From the NCBI GenBank assembly GCA_031282095.1, contig JAITEJ010000135.1:1-6317 (forward strand): DNA of 6,317 nucleotides, given 5' to 3'. Of the stretch, positions 1 to 6,076 are shown one piece after another. Source of the DNA: Clostridiales bacterium. GTDB taxonomy: Bacteria > Bacillota_A > Clostridia > Christensenellales > CAG-917. Each line of letters opens with the position of its first letter. Within the stretch, counting starts at the first letter, position 1. The position numbers and the translations under genes were made by a program. Under the pieces are notes generated by a model. It was not told the DNA's origin, searched no databases, and saw only the letters and a program-made list of their open reading frames with translations.

Positions 1-350
1 AAAAGCCCTTTGACCGAGAATATCTAAGACTTTCCGCGCGAATTTCACGGTTCCGGCTTTAAAAGGGATTGTTGTCCGCGCGTCTGTCAGCTTTATAAAG
101 AGGTGACGCAGCGCCAAAAAAGCCCTTTGACCGAGAATATCTAAGACTTTCCACGCGAATTTCACGATTCCGGCTTTAAACGGGATTGTGTTTGCTCATT
201 GGTCGGATTTGCGGTGAGGCGGCATCGTATAAAAAAGCACTTCGACTGAGAGCGTCCCCCAAAAGACCTTTCGCGCGAATTTCACGATTCCGGCTTTAAA
301 CGGGATTGTGTTTGCTCATCGGTCGGATTTGCGGTGAGGCGGCATCGTAT
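1..350. repeat. Tandem array of three 115-120 bp units downstream of rpsR
   Basis: Three head-to-tail units begin at about 1 (possibly cut by the window edge), 116 and 231; the second and third open with six A residues, the first with four at the window edge. The shared core (AATTTCACG) recurs at 41, 158 and 278. Units 1 and 2 differ at 3 of 72 positions (1-72 against 118-189). Units 2 and 3 differ at 1 of 77 positions (154-230 against 274-350). The right half of unit 1 (74-109) and the left part of unit 3 (237-270) are clearly diverged, so the array is mosaic. The units are contiguous and spacerless, which rules out a CRISPR. No convincing protein is encoded on either strand. The array lies just beyond the terminator of the rpsF-ssb-rpsR operon. 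It could be a local tandem duplication or part of a family dispersed in the genome. Confidence 0.9.
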
Positions 351-377
351 AAAAAACGCCCTCTTATCAAGGGCGTT
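351..377 (-). terminator. Rho-independent terminator of the rpsF-ssb-rpsR operon
   Basis: A perfect 8 bp stem (AACGCCCT at 355-362 with AGGGCGTT at 370-377) encloses a 7 nt loop. Read on the minus strand it is followed by a T run (complement of 351-356). It starts about 60 bp after the rpsR stop, as expected for the operon end. On the plus strand the hairpin is followed by A residues, so it should work only leftward. Confidence 0.85.
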
Positions 378-470
378 AAAAAATAACTTTTTATATAGAG
401 TTTACGGTTTTAGTTTCAATCGCGGTTATGTCCGGTCGTTAGTCGGCTTTATAGGGAAGCAACGCCATAA
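351..470. repeat. Diverged fourth repeat unit covering the rpsR 3' end and terminator
   Basis: This segment keeps the array phase. Its A-run (351-356) and TTTACG core (401-406) each lie exactly 120 bp after those of the third unit. Compared without gaps with 280-350 it matches at about 41 of 71 positions, and many differences are transitions. Positions 430-465 match 74-109 of unit 1 at 26 of 36 positions, including GTCCG and GCTTTATA. The segment contains the operon terminator, the rpsR stop codon and about ten rpsR codons. I infer that the array arose by duplication of this gene end; a chance resemblance or an inserted repeat are alternatives. Confidence 0.6.
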
Positions 471-684
471 CGCGCGCTCTTTTGATTGCATTCGCAAGAG
501 GACGCTGGTGTTTGGCGCATACTCCGCTCATCCGACGGGGCAGAATTTTTCCCTTTTCGGATATGAAACGTTTCAACTTCTGTATATCCTTGTAATCCAC
601 GTCGTCAAGTTTATCGACGCAGAAGATGCAAACTTTCTTTTTGGGAACCCTTTTGGGAGGGCGTTGTTTTATTTCTTCACTCAT
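439..684 (-). CDS. rpsR: 30S ribosomal protein S18, zinc-binding form
   Basis: Encodes the 81-residue small-subunit protein that binds the 16S rRNA platform together with S6. The family is recognised from the segment KILPRRMSG (46-54), the ending [10 protein letters not shown] (69-78) and a central KFI-type helix region. Cys19, Cys22, Cys56 and His59 form a zinc-ribbon ligand set, so this is the zinc-containing paralogue type; many bacteria also keep a zinc-free copy induced by zinc starvation. The start is set by GGAG ending 8 nt before the ATG at 684; an upstream ATG at 762 would add 26 unrelated, Ile-rich residues and lacks such a site. It is the last gene of the operon, 157 bp after ssb, and ends at the terminator at 351-377. 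Its final codons overlap the diverged repeat unit. Confidence 0.96.
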   Translation of the reverse strand: MSEEIKQRPPKRVPKKKVCIFCVDKLDDVDYKDIQKLKRFISEKGKILPRRMSGVCAKHQRPLANAIKRARVMALLPYKAD

Positions 685-716
685 AATTTTTACTCCGATA
701 ATAATAATGATAATTA

Positions 717-767
717 GTTGCGTTCGGCAAACGGGCAACATATATTTTTCGTATGAAAGCATGTCAA
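717..767 (-). promoter_or_regulatory. Candidate internal promoter and hairpin before rpsR
   Basis: On the minus strand TTGACA (767-762) is separated by 17 bp from TATATG (744-739), a perfect -35 with a 4/6 -10 box, which would start transcription near 732. A hairpin in the same place pairs GTTG with CAAC (717-720/736-739) and CGTT with AACG (721-724/730-733), with a CC bulge and a UGCCG loop on the minus strand. The promoter would let rpsR be made separately from rpsF and ssb. The weak -10 leaves doubt. Confidence 0.45.
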
Positions 768-841
768 TTAAAATGCTTCTCCGCGATGCGTTACTTCGTT
801 ACTCAAACCGCCTGCGTGTTTTACGCGTAAAATCGCGTTAA

Positions 842-1249
842 TTAAAACGGCAAATCGTCGTCAACGGGCTTCATAGCTGAAGAATGCCTGCCGCCGGCAT
901 TGCCTTCAAACGCGTCGCCGTCGTCGTACGCGCTCTCATTCTTTGTCGATAAAAATTCCACCTCGTCCGCCGCGATTTCCGTAACATAGCGCTTAGTGCC
1001 GTCGTTAGCTTCGTAGTTTCTGATTTGTACGCTGCCCGAAACCGCCGCCTTTGAACCTTTTCTCAGATATTTGGCGCAATTTTCGGCTTGGTTTCTCCAC
1101 ACGACTATGTTGAAAAAGTCGGTTTCACGCTGTCCGTCTTTGGAAAAACGGCGCGATACCGCCAAACCGAATTTACAAAGCGGTAAGTCTCCTACAGTGC
1201 GTAACTCAGGATCATTGGTAAGGTTGCCTATGAGGAACACTTTGTTCAT
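842..1249 (-). CDS. ssb: Single-stranded DNA-binding protein
   Basis: Encodes a 135-residue SSB that coats single-stranded DNA during replication, recombination and repair and recruits partner proteins. Residues 1 to about 103 form the OB fold, opening with MNKVFLIGNLTNDPELR and containing FFNIVVWRNQAE (45-56), the conserved aromatic/Trp DNA-contact segment, then GSVQIRNYE. Residues 104-129 are a short, Gly/Asp-rich disordered tail. The last six residues, DDDLPF, are the acidic tip that binds SSB partners. The tail is short compared with the 160-180 residues of many SSBs, but the protein is complete. AGGAG lies 7 nt before the ATG. It sits between rpsF and rpsR as usual in Bacillota, but 333 bp after rpsF, far more than the normal few tens of bases. 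Confidence 0.97.
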   Translation of the reverse strand: MNKVFLIGNLTNDPELRTVGDLPLCKFGLAVSRRFSKDGQRETDFFNIVVWRNQAENCAKYLRKGSKAAVSGSVQIRNYEANDGTKRYVTEIAADEVEFLSTKNESAYDDGDAFEGNAGGRHSSAMKPVDDDLPF

Positions 1250-1582
1250 AGTTAATCTCCTGTTTGTCGGCCGCTGCGGGTTATTGCGCTTATTTTGTCG
1301 GCGGCGGTTCGCCGTATTTAAATTTTGATATTTGCCTTATACGCGCTTTGCACGCTCCGCGATAAAAATTTTCGAATACTACGGCGGACACCGTCCGTCC
1401 TTAGTGCGTTACGTACGTTTCAAAAGCAGAAGTCCATATAACAATGTTCCTTAGCCTTGACATACGCTCCGCTGCAGAATTTGTCAAACTTATCGTATCG
1501 TGCGGATCGCCGTCCGCCTTTCGTTTCAGCGCCTTGCATGCGTCCGCGACGCTTTCGCGGTTTTAAGCGGCGTAACCGACGG
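1250..1582 (-). other. Long rpsF-ssb intergenic stretch, no convincing gene
   Basis: This 333 bp gap interrupts an operon that is usually compact. It contains two compact hairpins. CCGCGA/TCGCGG (1544-1560) is followed by TTTT on the plus strand only, and a bulged stem lies around 1383-1400. On the minus strand a perfect TTGACA (1487-1482) has only a poor -10 (TATGTC) at 17 bp, so a separate ssb promoter is weakly supported. A 39-codon minus-strand frame (1539-1420) with three cysteines lacks a clear ribosome binding site and is not called. The stretch may be a processed or attenuated part of the operon mRNA. Confidence 0.5.
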
Positions 1583-1867
1583 TTAATCTTTTCTTACGAT
1601 CATTTGCCTTACGATGTCGTCTATGATTTTCATTTGGCGGTCAAGCTCGGCGGGAACGGTTGGGGCGGCGGTGAAATTCATCAAAACGTAGTATCCTTCG
1701 TTCATGAAGTTGATGGGATACGCGAATTTCTTCGTCCCCCATTTGTCGACGCCGTCGACGGTTCCTCCCAAGGTTGTGACCAAATCCGCGAATTTATCTG
1801 CCAGTGCAGACTTACGCTCATCATCGACGTCGTTTTTAATAATGTAGAGAATCTCATACTTATTCAT
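1583..1867 (-). CDS. rpsF: 30S ribosomal protein S6
   Basis: Encodes the 94-residue S6 protein, which pairs with S18 on the platform of the 30S subunit. It opens with the family signature MNKYEILYII, carries WGTKKFAYPIN (43-53) followed by GYYVLMNF (58-65), and ends with DDIVRQMIVRKD, matching the final beta strand. Length agrees with the usual 92-100 residues. The ATG at 1867 is chosen because AAGGAGG (1884-1878) ends 10 nt before it; the in-frame ATG at 1876 would leave one base of spacing, and the family begins at the chosen methionine. It is the first gene of the operon, behind a consensus promoter and a foldable leader, so it is probably controlled by the S6:S18 complex. Confidence 0.96.
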   Translation of the reverse strand: MNKYEILYIIKNDVDDERKSALADKFADLVTTLGGTVDGVDKWGTKKFAYPINFMNEGYYVLMNFTAAPTVPAELDRQMKIIDDIVRQMIVRKD

Positions 1868-1947
1868 AAACGGCATACCTCCTTATGGACATTGACCCCT
1901 TGCGGGGTAAGGAATTGAATACGCAACGGAACATTTCCGATTACGTG
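1868..1947 (-). promoter_or_regulatory. rpsF mRNA leader, candidate S6:S18 autoregulatory element
   Basis: The predicted 80 nt leader contains ACCCC/GGGGT (1908-1904 with 1899-1895) closed by a GCAA tetraloop. Immediately outside it UCCUU (1913-1909) can pair with AAGGA (1884-1880), which is part of the ribosome binding site, leaving a 10 nt bulge CAAUGUCCAU on the 3' side. An upstream hairpin CGGAA-AUG-UUCCG also forms. Leaders that bind the S6:S18 complex are known before rpsF in many bacteria, with two helices and a bulge or loop presenting a CCG-like motif. Here the bulge has UCCA, not a clear CCG, so the assignment rests on position and architecture. Confidence 0.5.
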
Positions 1948-1953
1948 GATAAT

Positions 1954-1982
1954 ATTATATATATTCGGTTCCGTTTTGTCAA
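1954..1982 (-). promoter_or_regulatory. Consensus SigA promoter of the rpsF operon
   Basis: On the minus strand TTGACA (1982-1977), a 17 bp spacer and TATAAT (1959-1954) match the sigma-70/SigA consensus at every position. Transcription should begin near 1947, about 80 nt before the rpsF start codon. Such a strong promoter suits ribosomal protein genes. Confidence 0.9.
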
Positions 1983-1986
1983 AGTA

Positions 1987-2030
1987 ATTTCAGTCGTTTA
2001 TGAAGAAATTGTGAGACGTTTGTGAAGAAA
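1987..2030. promoter_or_regulatory. Three 11-bp-phased direct repeats, PHO-box-like operator
   Basis: On the plus strand TTATGAAGAAA (1998-2008), TTGTGAGACGT (2009-2019) and TTGTGAAGAAA (2020-2030) stand at exact 11 bp steps, and a weaker match at 1987-1997 extends the ladder. On the minus strand this reads TTCACA-N5-CTCACA-N5-TTCATA. Direct hexamers with 5 bp spacers are the arrangement bound by PhoP/PhoB-type (OmpR family) response regulators, and the B. subtilis PhoP box resembles TTAACA repeats. The sites lie 16-48 bp upstream of the rpsF -35 box, in the same orientation as that operon, and about 65 bp from the rightward promoter. The regulator itself is an inference. Confidence 0.5.
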
Positions 2031-2094
2031 CGGCGGAAAATTTATCGGGGGAAGCGATTTCCCTTGAAGAAAAATTTTTAAGGTCAAATTTTAT

Positions 2095-2123
2095 TTGCAT
2101 ATAAGCTGTATATCTGTTATAAT
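2095..2123 (+). promoter_or_regulatory. Rightward extended -10 promoter for the lipoprotein gene
   Basis: TTGCAT (2095-2100), a 17 bp spacer and TATAAT (2118-2123) are preceded by TG one base before the -10 box (2115-2116), giving an extended -10 element that compensates for the weak -35. The start of transcription would be near 2130. A second TATAAT at 2360-2365 has no recognisable -35. Confidence 0.7.
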
Positions 2124-2129
2124 ATTTCT

Positions 2130-2438
2130 CACGTTTAGAGTATTTGCGCTTGCGCATATGCGCGGTATATCAGCGGTCTGCGGCGCACAGAGCAAAACTT
2201 CTTACGTTTCACTGTGCTTACGCGTATGCTCGGTACATTGCGCGTCAAACGGCATACGGCGGACAGCCGGCAAGCCGTTTACGGCTCACCCGCGAGAAAT
2301 ATTCTCGTACGTATATTTAAGACTTTTATGATGCATGATTAGCGTATGTGCGGTTTCGGTATAATTTTAAGGGGCGGTTTGATCCGTAAGTTACCTTAAA
2401 GAAGCTCCGTAATGTCGGCGTTAAAACGGGAGAATCAG
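2130..2438 (+). promoter_or_regulatory. Long structured leader before the lipoprotein gene
   Basis: About 300 nt separate the predicted start of transcription from the start codon. The stretch has a perfect palindrome GCGCATATGCGC (2152-2163) and a two-tier hairpin (AAACGGC 2247-2253 with GCCGTTT 2274-2280, enclosing CGGC/GCCG at 2257-2269). A competing hairpin GCCG-TTTA-CGGC (2274-2285) cannot form at the same time. CGAGAA-ATA-TTCTCG lies at 2293-2307. No T run follows any of them, so no classical attenuator is seen, and I recognise no known riboswitch class. An open frame across it starts upstream of the predicted transcript and is not a likely gene. Confidence 0.4.
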
Positions 2439-4784
2439 ATGAAAAAAAAGATATTGTTAGTCGTTCTTATGTTGGTCGCAACCATCGCGATGCTTTCGGG
2501 TTGCCAAAATATAATTAAGAAGAATCAAGAACGCGTTCAGAATCAAGTGCTTGCCACCGTCGCATACAACGGCGAGTCCGGCGTCGTCACTTACGGAGAG
2601 CTGTTCGAGAGCTATAATTCTTACGGATATGTCTACGTAAATTATTACGGTTACAGCGTTGAGGAAACTCTGAAGCTGCTGCTGACACAGCTTGCAAACC
2701 GCGAATTGTTATATCTTTACGCTAAAGACGAGATAGCGAAAGCGAAGCACGGTCCCGCCGCCAACGGCAGGGATTATTCCATAGAATCGCTGCTCACCAA
2801 GTCTGAAATAGATAAGGCTGTCCGCGCGACGAACGCCGACCTCGAATCCGCCGTCAAGAGCCTTGCGGACAGCTTGCGCGAAGAGGACGAGGCAAACAAG
2901 GGCGTAATTGAAGAAACGGAGGAGCCCGACGGCAAGACCTATCAAATCACCTTTGAGAGAGAAGAGGGTTATGTCGCGAATCCCGACGAACGCGACCCGA
3001 AAATTTGGGGCGCCGATCCCGATCCGATCAGGCAGAAGTCCGGCAATACCGTCACGCTGCCGGAAAATCCGTATATCCATAGGGACGGTTTGAAGTTTTT
3101 AGGTTGGAAAAACGGCGATGACACCTATGCGGCAAACAGTTCCGTGACCGTTATGAACGGCGACGCGGTATATACCGCCGAATGGGGTACAAATATTCCC
3201 GACGCGCGCCCCGTGCGCGAAGAGGCTGAAAAAGCGGACGATGCCGCGGAAACCGATCCGGATGACAAGGCGTTCGAAGACGCGTATGATATGAACGACG
3301 ATACGGTCGCCGTGCGCGCAAAGATGATCTTATCCGTGAACGGCAAAGATGCGTTTAATCCCAAATACAAGGAAGAACAGGAAGCAAAAGAAAAGACGGA
3401 GCTTATTGAAGACGAATATTTTGAAAGGGCAATGGCTAAGCTGCTGAAAAACCTCGCGTCTTCATATAAAACCTATGATTATTATTACCGAGTACAGCTC
3501 AAGACCGTCATCATGGAACGTTTTGAAAAGATGATCAAGGGCGATATAACCGTGTCCGACGCCGCCGTTCAGGCGGAATACGACAGGATAGTCGCCGCCA
3601 ACCGTGAAAGCTTCAAAAAGAGTTCTACCGCTTATTCCGACGCAATATCATCATCTCTTAGCGGCACCGTTTACCATGAAAAGCCTGCCGCGTACGCATA
3701 TGTTTACAATATTCTGTTGAAATTCGACGACGAGGAATTCGCCGAACTGAACCGCGTATATAAGAATAACACCGCTAACGATGCGGCTTTCCAAGCATAT
3801 GTCGAGCAGATCGCGCGCGCTAAGACAATTTGGATTTCAAACAGCAAATATACCACCGCCGCCGGAACCGACGACGAAGAAAAGGCTAAACATATCGTCG
3901 ATGAGAACGGTGTTTGCGCAATCTGCGGCGCGCCGCATTTGGATTCCGATCATTATAATAACTTGATCACCGTCGATCTTGCGGAAAAAACGATTACCGT
4001 CAATGCATATACTTGCGCGACGCAGGCATATTTGCCCGAAAAGTGGCCTGCGTACGACGTTTTCGAGGACGGCGTTCTGGTCAAAAAAGGTATTGTGACA
4101 CAGGTTCAGGAGAGCTTGCAGCTTGTAGCCGACAGCGATTTAAGCCCGATAGATAAGATGTTGTTGTCGCAGGAATTAGCTAAGACGTGGGTGTATTTGG
4201 TGGGCGACGACGGCGGAATGTACGCCAACAGCGACAGCTACAATCCCCTCGGATATGTATTTACCCTAGAGGGCGATTCTTCATATATTACCGAATTCAC
4301 AAAACGCGGGCGCGAGTTGTTCGCGGCCGGAGGTCTCGCGGCGTACTCCGACCTTAAAACGTTGGGACAGGAAGGCGGCAGCGGCAACGAGGTAGTCGCC
4401 GCGGCGATGTCGTCGGGCTATGCGGGTATCTTTATGATCGTACCGGGCATTAGACCTTTCGACGAGGAACAGATCAGCGAAATTATTCCCGCCGAAAATA
4501 CTATTGAGATTATTGACGAAAAAGGCGAGCAAGTCACCGTCAACGCTAGGGAATATTATCTTACGCAACATCTCTTGCCGCTTGATTATACGGTTATTTA
4601 CGGTAAGGATAAAAAGACCGAATCTATAACTATCCGCAAAACCTTAGAGGACACGATAAAAGCCGGGCTTGAAGCAGACGCGTATAACAACTATCTTAAC
4701 GCGTTCTTGAAAAAGAATCCGAACGCCGTCGTCAAGGATGATAAGGTATATAAATCTCTCCTTAAAGATGCCGGCTTAGCGTAA
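2439..4784 (+). CDS. Large lipoprotein, diverged SurA/PrsA-like foldase with inserted beta repeat
   Basis: Encodes a 781-residue exported lipoprotein. The signal peptide MKKKILLVVLMLVATIAML ends in the lipobox LSGC, with Cys22 as the lipidated residue. Residues 38-101 (VLATVAYNG, YGELFESYNSYGY, YSVEETLKLLLTQLANRELLYLYA) resemble the N-terminal chaperone helices of SurA/PrsA. Residues 167-249 are an InlB/Flg_new-type beta repeat (TVTLPENPY, LKFLGWKNGDD, DAVYTAEW). An acidic linker (about 256-288) follows, then a segment like the SurA/PrsA core (DITVSDAAVQAEYDRI, about 370-385). Residues 418-430 (AYAYVYNILLKFD), 604-631 and 660-670 recall split parts of a parvulin domain, interrupted by HIVDENGVCAICGAPH (485-500). 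Isomerase activity is doubtful. GGGAG 6 nt before 2439 fixes the start; an upstream ATG at 2412 lacks this and would displace the signal peptide. It is monocistronic and ends at the terminator at 4984-5033. Extracytoplasmic folding is inferred from weak similarity. Confidence 0.75.
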   Translation: MKKKILLVVLMLVATIAMLSGCQNIIKKNQERVQNQVLATVAYNGESGVVTYGELFESYNSYGYVYVNYYGYSVEETLKLLLTQLANRELLYLYAKDEIAKAKHGPAANGRDYSIESLLTKSEIDKAVRATNADLESAVKSLADSLREEDEANKGVIEETEEPDGKTYQITFEREEGYVANPDERDPKIWGADPDPIRQKSGNTVTLPENPYIHRDGLKFLGWKNGDDTYAANSSVTVMNGDAVYTAEWGTNIPDARPVREEAEKADDAAETDPDDKAFEDAYDMNDDTVAVRAKMILSVNGKDAFNPKYKEEQEAKEKTELIEDEYFERAMAKLLKNLASSYKTYDYYYRVQLKTVIMERFEKMIKGDITVSDAAVQAEYDRIVAANRESFKKSSTAYSDAISSSLSGTVYHEKPAAYAYVYNILLKFDDEEFAELNRVYKNNTANDAAFQAYVEQIARAKTIWISNSKYTTAAGTDDEEKAKHIVDENGVCAICGAPHLDSDHYNNLITVDLAEKTITVNAYTCATQAYLPEKWPAYDVFEDGVLVKKGIVTQVQESLQLVADSDLSPIDKMLLSQELAKTWVYLVGDDGGMYANSDSYNPLGYVFTLEGDSSYITEFTKRGRELFAAGGLAAYSDLKTLGQEGGSGNEVVAAAMSSGYAGIFMIVPGIRPFDEEQISEIIPAENTIEIIDEKGEQVTVNAREYYLTQHLLPLDYTVIYGKDKKTESITIRKTLEDTIKAGLEADAYNNYLNAFLKKNPNAVVKDDKVYKSLLKDAGLA

Positions 4785-5263
4785 AATCTCTTTTGTAAAA
4801 GCGTAAGCGGCAAGAAAAGAACGGTTGCCGCAGTGTTGCCTTAAGACGAAAGTTGCGGGAGCTTAATTCAATAACCTTTCCGAACGGAATCATAAGGAAT
4901 TGCGTAAAGCCGCAGAAACGGGAAAATGACTCCGTGGCGGCGTATTCCCGAACGGAATCTGTTATTTGTCGGAAAAACACATAAAAAGCGCGGAACGCAT
5001 TATTATATTACTTGCATTCCGCGCTTTTGTTTTATTCGTAGGATCAGTTTCTCGCACTATGGAAATTATCCGCGCGACCTAAGCCGTGAGTCGATGCTTT
5101 TGAAGCAAAAAATTGCCGGTGATAAGAAACTAAAAACGGCGCGGTCGGCGGAAGCGGGTTCAACGCGGCTGTCAATGTAAATCGAGGTTATAACGCGGAT
5201 TGTCCATAAAGACGGCGAAAGCGAGTTGCAGCTGTCAATTCTAATTATCCGGCGCGGTGATAT
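4785..5263. other. Convergent intergenic region between the lipoprotein gene and deoD
   Basis: This 479 bp stretch has no convincing gene. Short frames on both strands lack ribosome binding sites and recognisable content. It holds a hairpin GCGGCAA/TTGCCGC with an 11 nt loop (4807-4831, no T run) and an exact 12 bp direct repeat CCGAACGGAATC (4880-4891 and 4948-4959). The bidirectional terminator lies at 4984-5033. An imperfect 18 bp direct repeat (5165-5182 and 5228-5245, 14 matches) falls in the part after the terminator. Confidence 0.6.
4984..5033 (+). terminator. Strong bidirectional rho-independent terminator
   Basis: A perfect 12 bp stem, AAAAGCGCGGAA (4984-4995) with TTCCGCGCTTTT (5017-5028), continues after one mismatch with GCA/TGC and a 13 nt loop. 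It is followed on the plus strand by TTTTGTTTTATT, and on the minus strand by TTTTTATG. It therefore can end the lipoprotein transcript, 200 nt after its stop codon, and also the deoD transcript arriving from the right, about 235 nt after its stop. Confidence 0.9.
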
Positions 5264-6076
5264 TCAGTCGTTTAGCGCGGCAATATTAAGCGCGATTTCC
5301 ATCATATCCGTAAACGCGTATTGTCTTGTGGCGGCGTCCGATGATTCACCCGTGATTATAGAGTCAGATACGGTGCAGACGGCGAGCGCATTTTTACCGG
5401 ATAACGCGGCGTTTATATATAGGGCGGCGGCCTCCATTTCTACGGCGTCTACGTTCAACTTTTCGTAAAGCGGCATAAGAATGTTGCCGTCATAAAATAC
5501 GTCGGAACTGAACAAAATTCCGGAAAAGATGTGTTTATCAAGCGTTTTTGAGATTTCAACCGCCGATTGCAGTAATTTTGGGGAGGCGGCTACCGCATAA
5601 TTTTCGGAAAACCCCGTCGTTTTTTCATGAACCGACTTGCCGCAACCCGACTTCATAAATGGGTTTTCGTCTGTATGACCGCCGTAAACTCCGAGGGTGG
5701 CGCACCCGTCGAACCCGACTATTTTCCCGTATGTCGACAGCGTATAGGCGGTTTTGCCCAACACAACGTCGCCGAGCTTAAGCGCCGGGTTTACCGATCC
5801 CGCGGAACCTATGCGGATTATATTTTCCACGCCGTAAAAATTGAAAAGCTCATAACTGTAAATGCCCATCGACGGCATTCCCATCCCCGACGCCATTACG
5901 GATACGCGCGCGCCTTTGTAATAACCGGTGTAGCCCTGTACGCCGCGCACGTCGTTTACAAGCACGGCGTTCTCCAAAAAACGCTCGGCGACAAAGCGCG
6001 AACGCTTCGGATCACCGGGCATGAGTACGGTTTTCGCAAAATCTCCCGCGTTTGCGGTTATATGAGGGGTAGACAT
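5264..6076 (-). CDS. deoD: Purine nucleoside phosphorylase, DeoD type, with extra loop
   Basis: Encodes a 270-residue enzyme of the hexameric DeoD family, which splits purine (deoxy)nucleosides with phosphate into base and (deoxy)ribose 1-phosphate for salvage in the cytoplasm. It starts MSTPHI and has the phosphate/active-site segments VLMPGDPKR (Arg25), IIRIGSAGSV (Arg88, Ser91), VEMEAAALY (Glu213-Glu215), TVSDSIITGE (Asp238) and Arg251, all equivalent to E. coli catalytic residues; His5 is also kept. The His usually found after VSD is Ser here. The family normally has 233-239 residues; the excess is about 34 residues between DVVLGKTAYTLS and YAVAASPKLL (about residues 118-156), in frame and Gly/His/Cys-containing. 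AAAGGAG lies 7 nt before the ATG. It stands alone, convergent with the lipoprotein gene, without other nucleoside genes in view. Altered substrate preference is possible but unproven. Confidence 0.93.
   Translation of the reverse strand: MSTPHITANAGDFAKTVLMPGDPKRSRFVAERFLENAVLVNDVRGVQGYTGYYKGARVSVMASGMGMPSMGIYSYELFNFYGVENIIRIGSAGSVNPALKLGDVVLGKTAYTLSTYGKIVGFDGCATLGVYGGHTDENPFMKSGCGKSVHEKTTGFSENYAVAASPKLLQSAVEISKTLDKHIFSGILFSSDVFYDGNILMPLYEKLNVDAVEMEAAALYINAALSGKNALAVCTVSDSIITGESSDAATRQYAFTDMMEIALNIAALND

Noticed and set aside
1..350. Possible CRISPR array
   Set aside because: The units are long (115-120 bp), contiguous and mosaic, without the short repeat and unique spacer pattern.
334..717. 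127-codon plus-strand frame beginning in the repeat array
   Set aside because: It is antisense to rpsR over most of its length, has no ribosome binding site, and its N-terminal part is translated repeat sequence.
1420..1539. 39-codon minus-strand frame with three cysteines between rpsF and ssb
   Set aside because: There is no clear ribosome binding site before its ATG and no recognisable motif; it is too short to separate from chance.
1544..1564. Hairpin followed by TTTT on the plus strand, terminator-like
   Set aside because: No plus-strand gene precedes it, and on the operon strand no T run follows, so it is not called a terminator.
1457..1918. 153-codon plus-strand frame
   Set aside because: It is antisense to rpsF, whose family signatures are unmistakable.
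2095..2331. 78-codon plus-strand frame in the divergent region
   Set aside because: Its start codon lies within the predicted promoter, no ribosome binding site precedes it, and it covers strong hairpins and a palindrome.
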